Below are positions 7,231 to 15,446 of a stretch of 52,244 nucleotides of DNA, one piece after another. Made by a program: the position numbers and the translations under genes. The stretch covers positions 1-52,244 of IMG/VR virus record IMGVR_UViG_3300033143_001356; one strand, given 5' to 3'. Within the stretch, counting starts at the first letter, position 1. Each line of letters starts with the position of its first letter. This DNA comes from a virus. The notes under the pieces were generated by a model that worked only from the letters and a program-made list of their open reading frames with translations, had not been told where the DNA came from and ran no database searches.

Positions 7231-7519
7231 AGGTGAATATTGCCAATCCGCCGTTTTCGGTATCAAGATGTATCCCGCATCGACACAAGTAAATTGCGTC
7301 ATCTTCGGTTAAATCGTCAATACCACAGCCCAGCCAAGCTATGTCATGGGCCGAACCAGACAGCATTCCGCAATGGCTACCCTTTTTGGCAGGGTGTTTC
7401 TGCTCAATATACAACATTCCACATAAGTCGGGATACCAACTCAGTTTCATTGCATCGGGTATGCGATCAAACATTAGGTATTCTTCGTCCTGTATTTTGT
7501 CGTATTCTTCGTTGCTCAT
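7229..7519 (-). CDS. Hypothetical protein, 96 aa
   Basis: ATG at 7519 follows GATAGGAGATAGAA. Acidic, with scattered Cys (LCGMLYIE, SHCGML, CGIDDL, CRCGIHLD) that could bind metal. No family recognised. Preceded by the second copy of the hairpin/repeat leader module. Confidence 0.7.
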   Translation of the reverse strand: MSNEEYDKIQDEEYLMFDRIPDAMKLSWYPDLCGMLYIEQKHPAKKGSHCGMLSGSAHDIAWLGCGIDDLTEDDAIYLCRCGIHLDTENGGLAIFT

Positions 7520-7533
7520 TTCTATCTCCTATC

Positions 7534-7571
7534 TACCCCTCTACGGGGTATCTAAGCCTCTAAACTGTTTT
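7534..7571 (-). repeat. Leader module: mini-hairpin plus 19-bp direct repeat (copy B)
   Basis: TACCCC (7534-7539) and GGGGTA (7545-7550) form a 6-bp hairpin, next to the second copy of TAAGCCTCTAAACTGTTTT (7553-7571). The spacing to the downstream start codon matches copy A. Suggests that gene plus leader moved or duplicated as a unit. Confidence 0.7.
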
Positions 7572-7656
7572 TGGTACATAATTAGCCATCACAGACGTTT
7601 GGCCACTGGCGCGGCTGTCAGGCCCTCTCACGGGGACTCTACGGGATTGTGTGGGG

Positions 7657-7980
7657 TTAAGTGTCATTGGGGGTGTCCTTTGGTGTTAGTTGCTTGACCA
7701 TTTCAACGGTTTTAGCATGACCTTTTTCGGCTTCTTCCCATGTTGGGTATCTCCACATTTCTTGGTCAAGTTCTCCGCCGAATATCATTGTCTCGAATAG
7801 CTGTGGTGTATTTGAATAACCTGAACTATGGTCAATTCCCAAAAAGACCGTAGATACCGCAATATCGCCTATCATAGTCTTGTCAACGTGCCTATTTGCT
7901 GTCTCAAACCATGCCGCCCATTCCATTAAGTCATCACATTCGACAACCTTATGTCCGTCTAATATGTATTTGTCGCTCAT
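7657..7980 (-). CDS. Conserved phage hypothetical protein, 107 aa
   Basis: ATG at 7980 with GAGGAGGAC upstream. The segment VSTVFLGIDHSSG ... LFETMIFGGELDQE is a pattern I recall from many small phage proteins of unknown role. An EAEKGH helix follows. The start overlaps the end of the XRE gene (ATGA). Confidence 0.75.
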   Translation of the reverse strand: MSDKYILDGHKVVECDDLMEWAAWFETANRHVDKTMIGDIAVSTVFLGIDHSSGYSNTPQLFETMIFGGELDQEMWRYPTWEEAEKGHAKTVEMVKQLTPKDTPNDT

Positions 7981-8183
7981 TTCTTGTCCTCCTCATGCAA
8001 CAGCAGGCTCATCGGTACGTCATAATACGTTTGGGCTTTCGTGAGCAACTTCATACTTGGGGTTCTATCTCCGGTTTCTATCAAAGAGAGGTAGTTTGCG
8101 CTTATGCCCAGTCCTTGTGCAGCAGGCCCCTGATTGATGTCCTTCATTGCTCTGGCTATTCTGAATCCTATTCCTATGTTCAT
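7977..8183 (-). CDS. XRE/Cro-type helix-turn-helix regulator
   Basis: A 68-residue single-domain HTH protein: IARAMKDINQ, then GLGISANYLSLIETGDRTPSMK with the ETG/R pattern of XRE proteins. Probably a DNA-binding repressor or Cro-like regulator. Start 8183 has AGGAG. It is the second gene after a promoter that carries two inverted repeats (8694-8743), so autoregulation is likely. No divergently transcribed partner repressor or integrase is present. Confidence 0.85.
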   Translation of the reverse strand: MNIGIGFRIARAMKDINQGPAAQGLGISANYLSLIETGDRTPSMKLLTKAQTYYDVPMSLLLHEEDKK

Positions 8184-8192
8184 GCTATTCTC

Positions 8193-8651
8193 CTAATATT
8201 CTCGTTTTCCCGTAACGACAACAACCTGAAACTCGTCGTCAACGACATCAATAACCGCCTCGTGGTTGCACTTGCCATAATTGTCAACCCATACCGGCGT
8301 ATCTTTTGTCATTAGGAAGTCGCCACCTTTGTACCCCGTAAGGGTTTTTCCGTCCGTAGCCACAAGCACAGCAAGGAAAGCTGAAACATCTATTCCGTCC
8401 CCCTCGCAGTTAAAGCCAATGGCAAGTTCTTCGTATGCGCCCCGCCAACTACCTATGTCTATGACGGGGAGGCCACAGAAATCGAGAACAACCTCGGCTT
8501 CGTGCCCCCACTTCTCTATGACATATTTCTGTTTGGCCGCGATAGTCTCAAATTTAGCAGTGAGTTGTCCGAGCGATAACTGGTCTGATTCATCAAAGGA
8601 CGCCGTTCTTATCGTTCTCACTGCATCTGCTATCTGCTCGTTAAAACCCAT
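8193..8651 (-). CDS. Conserved phage hypothetical protein, 152 aa
   Basis: First gene of the leftward early operon, ATG at 8651 with TAGGAG. The core (VVLDFCGLPVIDIGSWRGAYEELAIGF, followed by LTGYKGGDFLM and TPVWVDNYG) is a pattern I recall from small phage proteins of unknown function. As first gene after the regulated promoter it is likely expressed early. Confidence 0.75.
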   Translation of the reverse strand: MGFNEQIADAVRTIRTASFDESDQLSLGQLTAKFETIAAKQKYVIEKWGHEAEVVLDFCGLPVIDIGSWRGAYEELAIGFNCEGDGIDVSAFLAVLVATDGKTLTGYKGGDFLMTKDTPVWVDNYGKCNHEAVIDVVDDEFQVVVVTGKREY

Positions 8652-8693
8652 CTTACTTTCTCCTAAAATTCATTAACGATCAACTAACTATCA

Positions 8694-8743
8694 CATAGTA
8701 TACAGATTTTTTACTATGAGTCAAGATTTATTCTTGAGAATAA
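8694..8743 (-). promoter_or_regulatory. Early promoter with two inverted-repeat operators
   Basis: Minus-strand TTGACT (8724-8719), 16-base spacer, TATACT (8702-8697). A perfect inverted repeat CATAGTA (8694-8700) / TACTATG (8712-8718) covers the -10 and spacer. A second palindrome, TTATTCT-TG-AGAATAA (8728-8743), sits just upstream of the -35. Both are plausible binding sites for the XRE protein encoded by the second gene of the operon. Confidence 0.7.
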
Positions 8744-8850
8744 TAAAATTTATCTATGTCCAGAAAGTTTTCCCGCCTTACGGTGCAGAAATGGGGATTG
8801 TGGTATGAAAATAAATTCACCCCACCGCCCACGAATGAGCGATGAGGTTA

Positions 8851-8872
8851 GGAGAAAGCCTTCCGAGGAAGG
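8851..8872 (-). terminator. Candidate terminator of the late operon
   Basis: CCTTCC/GGAAGG (8859-8872) forms a tight hairpin, followed on the minus strand by CTTTCTCC. It lies just after the last tiny gene of the late block and before the early promoter. The T-run is interrupted, so efficiency is uncertain. Confidence 0.45.
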
Positions 8873-8879
8873 ATGAAAT

Positions 8880-8951
8880 CTATTTCTTCTTAACCTTGGT
8901 TTTAGGCTTACGTTTGACCTTGGTCTTGGGTTTCTTCTTTACTTTTGCCAT
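8880..8951 (-). CDS. Tiny Lys-rich peptide, 23 aa
   Basis: ATG at 8951 overlaps the TAA of the upstream gene (TAATG) and has GAGGG upstream. The 23 residues are almost only Lys, Pro, Thr, Val and Arg, with the motif KPKTKVKRKP. Such a strongly cationic peptide could bind nucleic acid or be packaged with DNA. It is the last gene of the late operon. Confidence 0.55.
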   Translation of the reverse strand: MAKVKKKPKTKVKRKPKTKVKKK

Positions 8952-9241
8952 TATTCAGCCCTCATTAGGTCGTCAACTTGCACCTGCATTTTATTCACAG
9001 TTCCTTGTATGCTATCCAGCTTGGTCACAACAACGCCTTTAAGGAAAGCCTGTTCGGTTTCCATATTTGTCTGTCGGGTTTCGATACCACTCAGTTTGCC
9101 ATGAACCTCAGTAGAGTCGGCTTTCAGGTGTACCACCTCGGTTTTCATGCCACCAATAAGGACTCCGCAGGTTAATAGCGTTACTACGCAACCTACTATT
9201 GAGCATGTAATTATTATAATACTTTTCTTTGCATCTGGCAT
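8951..9241 (-). CDS. Small membrane protein with coiled coil (lysis candidate)
   Basis: A 96-residue protein with one N-terminal transmembrane helix (about residues 8-31, SIIIITCSIVGCVVTLLTCG) followed by a polar coiled-coil-like region (VVHLKADSTEVHGKLSGIE...). This topology fits an inner-membrane spanin, a holin-like protein or another late membrane protein. Ribosome site AAGGGAAG. No endolysin lies beside it, so a lysis role is only inferred from topology and late position. Confidence 0.65.
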   Translation of the reverse strand: MPDAKKSIIIITCSIVGCVVTLLTCGVLIGGMKTEVVHLKADSTEVHGKLSGIETRQTNMETEQAFLKGVVVTKLDSIQGTVNKMQVQVDDLMRAE

Positions 9242-9242
9242 T

Positions 9243-9317
9243 TTACTTCCCTTTCTTCTTAGGTGCTGGTTTGAGATTCTGTAACTCTTTACTTGTCTGT
9301 TCTGGTAATCTTAACAT
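9243..9317 (-). CDS. Tiny basic protein, 24 aa
   Basis: ATG at 9317 with AGGAG upstream and a TAA two bases before the next ATG. Product begins MLRLPEQTSKELQ and ends Lys-rich. Too short to assign; kept because of the clean ribosome site and tight operon spacing. Confidence 0.5.
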   Translation of the reverse strand: MLRLPEQTSKELQNLKPAPKKKGK

Positions 9318-9326
9318 TCTTTTCTC

Positions 9327-9491
9327 CTATTCTAAACTCTCTATTTGCGCTAAGGTTTTGGGTTTAACCCACTTCAATTTTGCTCTGGGTATCAGCTTAT
9401 TAAGTTTCTTCTGAAGATATTTTTCTACGTTAGTACCTAATATCTCTACCGCCTTATCCTGTTCTTTGGTTGTTTCTATTGTGTATTTCAT
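9327..9491 (-). CDS. Small helical protein, 54 aa
   Basis: ATG at 9491 with AGGAG upstream; begins MKYTIETTKEQDKAVEIL and is basic and probably helical. Stop overlaps the ribosome site of the next gene. It immediately follows the fibre gene, so it could be a fibre-associated or late accessory protein. Function unknown. Confidence 0.6.
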   Translation of the reverse strand: MKYTIETTKEQDKAVEILGTNVEKYLQKKLNKLIPRAKLKWVKPKTLAQIESLE

Positions 9492-9503
9492 TTTAATCTC
9501 CTA

Positions 9504-12500
9504 TTAAGGGGTTCTGTCGAATGTTTCAACGTCCGTCCAAACACCTCCAACTTTCTGCTGTAACATTATTTTATCAACATCAGTTATATCAACGTCAAAC
9601 CGCCAGAAACCGTTCTCGGTAGTGTCTATGCCGTAATTAAGCCCAATGTTAGAATCCACAAGCGGCTGTCCTGCGGGGAACCATCCGTCACTGCTTATTA
9701 TTTCTTCAATATAATTCCCATGAATAGAAATATTGTCCCCACCCCTAAAAACTCTCTTGCATGTCTTTATGAAATTATTATATACCTGTGCCCCTTGAAC
9801 CATTACCGCACTATCTTGAAAGCGAAACGCATAACCAACACTACCAAGAGCCTCAAGATAGTTATTAGCAATAAATACATCAGTTATGGAGTTGGCGATT
9901 GACCCGGATACTGCAATAGCGTCGTAGCCTATGGCTGTATTATTCATAATACGAACTTTTGATATATTGCTACTGGCATCTTCTATTCTCATTCTTATCG
10001 GGCGGGCAGATGATGTGGTATTGAGTCCTGAGTCAAGGTAATTGTTTGTGATAATAACGTGTTCAATAGCTTGCCCACCTGTGGCTTTCAATAAAACAGA
10101 ACCAAGAGTCGTGTCTGAGGTAGGGTCATTGGTTTTTACAGTATTACCATCAATCAATACATTTGAAATTAAAGCATCGGATGAACCGGATGTCTCGACA
10201 GCAATTCCTGCTACTGTGCTGATAGTTGTGCATTCATTTTTTACTATCTTCAGACCGTCAAGAGTTCCTTCGCCGCCTGAACCCGAAAAGACACGAATCG
10301 GAGCGTTAGTACCAGTAGTGATATGACATCGGTTGTCTTTTATAAGTATATCTTTGAGGTCAATTATGGAAGTCATCTCTATACGCTCGACGGTGTTGTT
10401 AATAACAGACTGCCGCGACCCTACATTTATAATAGAAATGATACCTACGGTGCAATTCTCGATTGTGGTGTTGATAACCGGAGTGTTTTCGCTACCGTCG
10501 AAAAGTATATTGTCACCACCGTCGAGACCTGAAACACACCCTGAAATTAGAAGGTCAGAACCTGAACCAATCGGCGTTGGAGTCATCGTGCCGCCTTGGA
10601 AACTATGGGTTGCATTACCAAAACCTCTGCACTCAACTATCGAGCAATTCTGACTATATCCTCTGATTCCTGTGCCCTCATAACCAGACCCGTTGGTATT
10701 ACAGCGAAAGGCTTTAGTGTATGTCGAATCGCTCATCAAGATTCCCCACGACCTAATGTTGTCGTTCAGGGTAGTATCATAGACTACATTATCCGCTGTG
10801 CATCTGACAATCTCGCATCGGTCTACGAAGTCCAGCCAGATTCCTGCGTAGCTTTTGTCCTCGTCAAACTTCGCCGAACCTGACGGTGATTCCCAATCTG
10901 TGTTTGCCCCGATGATTCGGATGTTCTTATCTTTGCCAGCTTCGCCCAAAGTTTCAATCCAAACAATGTCATCTTCGGCAGGATCAAATACAAAAGCGGA
11001 TTCAAATGTAACTGTATCTGTTTCCAATACATAATTTGTTACAAGTCTTTTGTCACCATTCACCCCTGCCTGTGAGATGTCCCGGATAGTGATATAGTTT
11101 ACTGCGTCCCCATTGTAATCAGTCCAGTCACTTTTGAGTGTCACTGTTGTTGATGTTGGAAAAGTATTAACGACGCCGGTAAAGTCCCTTGTCGGATGAT
11201 TCTCGTTTGTGATAAGCGTTGCGATTTCGTTGCTATTCTTTTCGTACTCATCCTCATCGAGCGTATGGTCAGCTTGGATTGTGATGGTATTGCCAACCTC
11301 AAATTCCAATACTGTATCACTTGGTACAATCACTAAAGTCTTGAAAGAATACGCTCCGGCAGTACAATAAACCCTACCACCTTGAGCAGGTAAAGCGTCA
11401 AGGGCCGCTTGTATCTCAACATTATCATCCGTTCCATCACAAATATAGTCAGCTTGATTCTTAGCCAGAGCTGTCGAATCACTTGCAGCTACAACCAATG
11501 TTGCCGTTCTGCCGACAGGTGCGTCGATAGAGTCGGCCTCTAATGCACCGATACCAGATATTTCTTTGCTTGCACCTACCGCCAAAACCTTACTCGCGAC
11601 CGCTGTCCCTAACGTAGTACCGTCAAGATAATTAAGTTCTGTCGTTGTTACCGTAGCACCATCGAGTATTTCAAGTTCAGCTTCGGTAATTTCTGCGTCA
11701 CCCATTGTTAGGTTGCCATCAATCTCTAAATTGCCATCAATCTCTAAATCTTTCTCAGCACAAACATCAGAATTAAGTGTTATCTGTCCATCATCGCCCG
11801 CATCAATCTGAATCTCCGATTCGCTGGTAGGAGATGTAATTTGAAAATTATCACCTGCTGGTTCAAAAGTTGTGCCGCCGATAGTGAGTACACCTGTCAT
11901 GCCGAGGTTGCGCAGTGTACCAATATCAATATAAGAATCTACGATCAACGCCTTGCTTGCTTCGGCAGTACCGGGGGTAGCAACATCTAACAAGGCAAGG
12001 TCAATATCATCATCAGCCATTGTGATAGTACGAGCGTTGCCTGCGGTTATATTCCCTGCGTCGAAATCAATTATCCGAGTTATGTCATCTGCATCGAGTA
12101 TCGCAAAAGTGCTGTCAGGAAATTCAGTAATAGTTCCTGCCGCGCCACCTGATGCAATAGTAGGTGTAGACCCTCTTAAATCTACTGTAGCATGATGTGT
12201 CCATGTTCCACCGCTTTGCCTGATAGTTATTCTTGCAATTAAGAATCCGGTAGAACTTTCCAGCGAGAACTCTCTTGGCATTGCGAGAACGTCATAATGA
12301 CTGCTATCACCTCTCGCGCCTGACAGCGTAGTATACGAACCGGTTGGTAGGTTACACATTACCGGGGCGTACTCGCCTGTTTTGTTGGCGACGCCCCAGA
12401 AGACAAGATTGAAGTATCTATTGTTTAGAGTGTCGCCGTCAGCATCATCGACAATATCAGTTAAATCGTGTATGCTGTGGTACGAATCTCCATCCCAGTT

Positions 12501-13625
12501 GACTACATGAACGTCATCAACGGCTGAGTCCTTTGCGTTGATAGTATGCCGGTGCATCTGATACACAACACCTGCTGTAGATTTATAATTCAATACCCCG
12601 CCACCTGCGTCATACAAATATGTACTTGCGTCACCGTTCGGTCCTACACCACTAAACCAATACGCTCCATCCCTACGCTCTCTCTCGGCCATGTGGAGTA
12701 AATGCCCTTGGCTATATACGCCTGTGATGGGGTCGTTCCAGTTCTGATTTATATAAGCACCCTCGGTTGCACCCGCTATATACGCTGGACTTGCAAGCAA
12801 GAAGTATCCTACTTTAATATGTTCTGCGGCTGTCGGAAAAAATGTATCGCTAACCGTCATGACTTTCGTAGACTGTGGGATATATAGGTATATAGAAACA
12901 GGCGTATCGGTAGTGCCTGTTGCCAGTACCGCATCCGTAGTTGAAGTTATGGTAGCCGGAGTGCTAAGTGTGGTGTCGCCATCACTAAACTGCATCGTCA
13001 AATCGCCGCCCAGTGCATTAGTGACGGTAATAGTAACCACTGTGCCATTTGACGTAACGAGAGCGTTGATTGGTTCGTTAAATGAACCATTATATAAGTC
13101 TCTGAGTCCGAACTTTGCATCTGATTCCGTCTCGGTGTAATACCGTCCGTCGTGGTTGGCGTTGGAAGACGAAGGCATATCATCTAAGTCTGTATGATTA
13201 ACCGCAAAGGTGTCGCCAATCTCATCCCACAGACTCTCTGTAATATGTCTGGAAGGAATCTCGTAATCTGCGGGCATACCATATTTATAGTCGTATAGAT
13301 AGTAGACACGCATCGTACCATACGATGCGTGAGGTGCAACGGAAAGCACGATAGTAGTGGCAGTAGTATTTGTAGCGACTATTCGACTGCCGAAGACCTT
13401 GACTGCTGTGGTATATGCTTTTCTCGCAGGGTCAGCAGCAGTGACTATAACCGCAGTACCCGCAATAACATTGTCACCGTCAAACAGCCCATAGGTGCCG
13501 TTTTCGTTAGCTGTGAGCGTGAGCGGACCTGCGCCTACTGCGGCGGTAAAGTCCTGCCACCCCCAGCCCCTAAACGCACCGAGGAGGTGTCTCTTGTTGA
13601 AGTCATATCTCGACCGTTTCCACAT
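9504..13625 (-). CDS. Tail fibre / tailspike with right-handed beta-helix, 1373 aa
   Basis: The largest gene. The N-terminal ~180 residues are likely the virion attachment part. Repeated TxxELNYLDG-type linkers and two NLEIDG units lie near 626-680. From about residue 728 a pectate-lyase-3-like start (CDGTDDNVEIQAALDALP, then GGRVY) leads into a long stretch of parallel beta-helix turns (NNTV, NNYL, DGNTV, HGNYIEE). A small C-terminal domain ends it. Such proteins bind and often cleave surface polysaccharide. No catalytic residues can be assigned by eye. Position at the end of the late operon fits the host-recognition spike, adjacent to TerL. Confidence 0.8.
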   Translation of the reverse strand: MWKRSRYDFNKRHLLGAFRGWGWQDFTAAVGAGPLTLTANENGTYGLFDGDNVIAGTAVIVTAADPARKAYTTAVKVFGSRIVATNTTATTIVLSVAPHASYGTMRVYYLYDYKYGMPADYEIPSRHITESLWDEIGDTFAVNHTDLDDMPSSSNANHDGRYYTETESDAKFGLRDLYNGSFNEPINALVTSNGTVVTITVTNALGGDLTMQFSDGDTTLSTPATITSTTDAVLATGTTDTPVSIYLYIPQSTKVMTVSDTFFPTAAEHIKVGYFLLASPAYIAGATEGAYINQNWNDPITGVYSQGHLLHMAERERRDGAYWFSGVGPNGDASTYLYDAGGGVLNYKSTAGVVYQMHRHTINAKDSAVDDVHVVNWDGDSYHSIHDLTDIVDDADGDTLNNRYFNLVFWGVANKTGEYAPVMCNLPTGSYTTLSGARGDSSHYDVLAMPREFSLESSTGFLIARITIRQSGGTWTHHATVDLRGSTPTIASGGAAGTITEFPDSTFAILDADDITRIIDFDAGNITAGNARTITMADDDIDLALLDVATPGTAEASKALIVDSYIDIGTLRNLGMTGVLTIGGTTFEPAGDNFQITSPTSESEIQIDAGDDGQITLNSDVCAEKDLEIDGNLEIDGNLTMGDAEITEAELEILDGATVTTTELNYLDGTTLGTAVASKVLAVGASKEISGIGALEADSIDAPVGRTATLVVAASDSTALAKNQADYICDGTDDNVEIQAALDALPAQGGRVYCTAGAYSFKTLVIVPSDTVLEFEVGNTITIQADHTLDEDEYEKNSNEIATLITNENHPTRDFTGVVNTFPTSTTVTLKSDWTDYNGDAVNYITIRDISQAGVNGDKRLVTNYVLETDTVTFESAFVFDPAEDDIVWIETLGEAGKDKNIRIIGANTDWESPSGSAKFDEDKSYAGIWLDFVDRCEIVRCTADNVVYDTTLNDNIRSWGILMSDSTYTKAFRCNTNGSGYEGTGIRGYSQNCSIVECRGFGNATHSFQGGTMTPTPIGSGSDLLISGCVSGLDGGDNILFDGSENTPVINTTIENCTVGIISIINVGSRQSVINNTVERIEMTSIIDLKDILIKDNRCHITTGTNAPIRVFSGSGGEGTLDGLKIVKNECTTISTVAGIAVETSGSSDALISNVLIDGNTVKTNDPTSDTTLGSVLLKATGGQAIEHVIITNNYLDSGLNTTSSARPIRMRIEDASSNISKVRIMNNTAIGYDAIAVSGSIANSITDVFIANNYLEALGSVGYAFRFQDSAVMVQGAQVYNNFIKTCKRVFRGGDNISIHGNYIEEIISSDGWFPAGQPLVDSNIGLNYGIDTTENGFWRFDVDITDVDKIMLQQKVGGVWTDVETFDRTP
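11713..11748 (-). repeat. Tandem 18-bp duplication inside the fibre gene
   Basis: TTGCCATCAATCTCTAAA occurs twice in direct tandem and encodes the six-residue unit NLEIDG twice, followed by a third related NLTMGD. It is a slippage-type expansion in the fibre shaft. Confidence 0.85.
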
Positions 13626-13798
13626 TATTCAGTGAACTCCTGTGTAGTGCCTGTGCTGTTGTCGTCCAAAGGTATATCATCCTTAGAGTTTATGGTGAGT
13701 TTGTTACCTAACCCTATCCCATATCTCATAACAACTGCACCTGCTATAAAACCTATTAACATGCTAATCGGTACACATATCGTCAATATATTCATCAT
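13625..13798 (-). CDS. Small single-span membrane protein, 57 aa
   Basis: Not predicted by long-ORF criteria. ATG-ATG at 13798 inside the end of the terminase gene, stop TAA overlapping the fibre ATG (TAATG). One N-terminal hydrophobic helix (about residues 4-25, ILTICVPISMLIGFIAGAVV) is followed by a short polar tail. A holin-, pinholin- or spanin-like role is possible given the lack of other lysis genes. The ribosome site is weak (GGGATTAGAAG). Confidence 0.5.
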   Translation of the reverse strand: MMNILTICVPISMLIGFIAGAVVMRYGIGLGNKLTINSKDDIPLDDNSTGTTQEFTE

Positions 13799-15446
13799 CT
13801 TCTAATCCCATGTCAACTACTCCAACCTTAGCTAAAGATTGAATATCATCTACTGGTTCGTCCGGTCCGCCTGTAAAGGCATACGAATACGCTGTTATCC
13901 CCTTCGGGCACCTCAAGTGTACCTGGAAGGCTATCATGGCTGCAAACAATAAATCGTCATGCTTGCCCGCCATGTGTATCGGTTTACCGCTCTTATCGTA
14001 ACAAAACGACATCATCTCGTTTATTATTTCATCAAAACCTACTATGAAACTCTTTTCTCTGAGTGCGGCACGGAAGTCGTCTACCAACCATTTCCTTGTC
14101 ACCATGTCCGTGCGCCAGCCAAGGTTCTCCGAATCCTGAATCGTCAACTGCTGGTCGTGAACCTGTCTGTTATAAATATTAGCGTAACCCTTTTCTTTGA
14201 ATATATTGAGCAGGGTCATACTATTAGGTATTTCAGGTGCTATGAAGGCATCATTATAGAGTTTCGCTGCGTAATACGCTTGCCAAGCAAGGTCAACTTG
14301 GTCGCCCCTACCTTGATAGATAGCCACATACTCACCTGCGTTGCGGTCGAATATCGCTATCCCGTCAGCGTCGAGATTACTCTTGGGGTCGTTCACATCC
14401 GAAAGCCTTGCTTCCATAGTATCTATACCCATAGCGTATTCGTGGTTATCGCAGGGCATCTGACGTATCTTCCAGCAGTTGAATGTCCTCTGTACGTCCT
14501 CGATATTGTCTTGAGTTAAAATACATCTTCTCGGTTCGCGGACGAACTGTTTCTGGTGGTTTATCATCGACTGCAAGAATACCGGATTACCTGAAGTCTG
14601 GAATGCCTCCATCGCTGTAGCGGGATATTCCTGTCTGAACAATGCCTCATCGCCACCTAACTCCTGAATCTTTAGTCTTCGCCAGTACACCTGTGCGTTT
14701 GTAAGATCGCATTCTTTCTGGACTATTCTTTCGTCCTCATCAGCAACGAATCCTTCTGGTGGTTCTGTAGTATATTCAAGAAACTTGTGCCACGGAAAGA
14801 ATATCGGCAGGTACCCTTCAAGGCTATCACCGCTTTTCTGTCTGTCAACCGCTTGCCAGTACATATCATAGAAAGCACCACCGACACCGTTAGCAGTAGT
14901 TTCTAATATCACTATGGTATCGGGGTTCTTAGGTACCATCTGTAAGACAGCAGCAAGACCCTCTTTAGCTTTCGGCCAGAACGCTACTTCCGAACCGTGA
15001 AAGAAATGTATGGTACCACCACGGCCAAGTACGTCCTTGCCTGCTGTTTGCGTTAGGAACTTGGAACCGTGGGGTGCGCGGTACCGTATCTCTTTTCTAT
15101 TACTTGCCTTTGTAGGTCGTCTACATTCTACAGGAAGATGAGACTGGAACGTGCGGGTCATATTAAATACCATATCCGTACTCTCGGTATCAGCCGATAC
15201 ACAGAGCGCAGTCCAGTTAGAACGGGAGTTTATTTCATAGAACGCTTCCGCTTCTGACCACGTTGACCACCCGACCTGACGAGGTTTCAAGAGTAGTATA
15301 CGGACAGGGAACCCAGCGGCTCGTTGTTTCTGAATGATACCCGCCAACATCAACTGCCCATCGTTAGGGCATAACGATACCAACTCACCGTTCTTATTGA
15401 TGATTTTAAGATTCTCGTCTATCCAGTTTATACTGGAGGTATTCAT
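13764..15446 (-). CDS. terL: Terminase large subunit
   Basis: A 560-residue packaging motor. Walker A-like KPRQVGWST lies at 54-62. Walker B with catalytic Glu is seen in VILETTANG (179-187). The RNase H-like nuclease shows Asp in MGIDTME (342), Glu in APEIPNS (405) and a late KHDDLLFA Asp pair. It cuts concatemers and pumps DNA into the prohead. The gene lies near the end of the late operon, 27 kb from the small subunit at 42508-42999, an unusual separation. Start overlaps the upstream stop (ATGA). Confidence 0.92.
   Translation of the reverse strand: MNTSSINWIDENLKIINKNGELVSLCPNDGQLMLAGIIQKQRAAGFPVRILLLKPRQVGWSTWSEAEAFYEINSRSNWTALCVSADTESTDMVFNMTRTFQSHLPVECRRPTKASNRKEIRYRAPHGSKFLTQTAGKDVLGRGGTIHFFHGSEVAFWPKAKEGLAAVLQMVPKNPDTIVILETTANGVGGAFYDMYWQAVDRQKSGDSLEGYLPIFFPWHKFLEYTTEPPEGFVADEDERIVQKECDLTNAQVYWRRLKIQELGGDEALFRQEYPATAMEAFQTSGNPVFLQSMINHQKQFVREPRRCILTQDNIEDVQRTFNCWKIRQMPCDNHEYAMGIDTMEARLSDVNDPKSNLDADGIAIFDRNAGEYVAIYQGRGDQVDLAWQAYYAAKLYNDAFIAPEIPNSMTLLNIFKEKGYANIYNRQVHDQQLTIQDSENLGWRTDMVTRKWLVDDFRAALREKSFIVGFDEIINEMMSFCYDKSGKPIHMAGKHDDLLFAAMIAFQVHLRCPKGITAYSYAFTGGPDEPVDDIQSLAKVGVVDMGLEDDEYIDDMCTD

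Noticed and set aside
11700-11760. Diversity-generating repeat in the fibre gene
   Set aside because: Only a tandem 18-bp duplication; no template/variable repeat pair and no reverse transcriptase in the genome.
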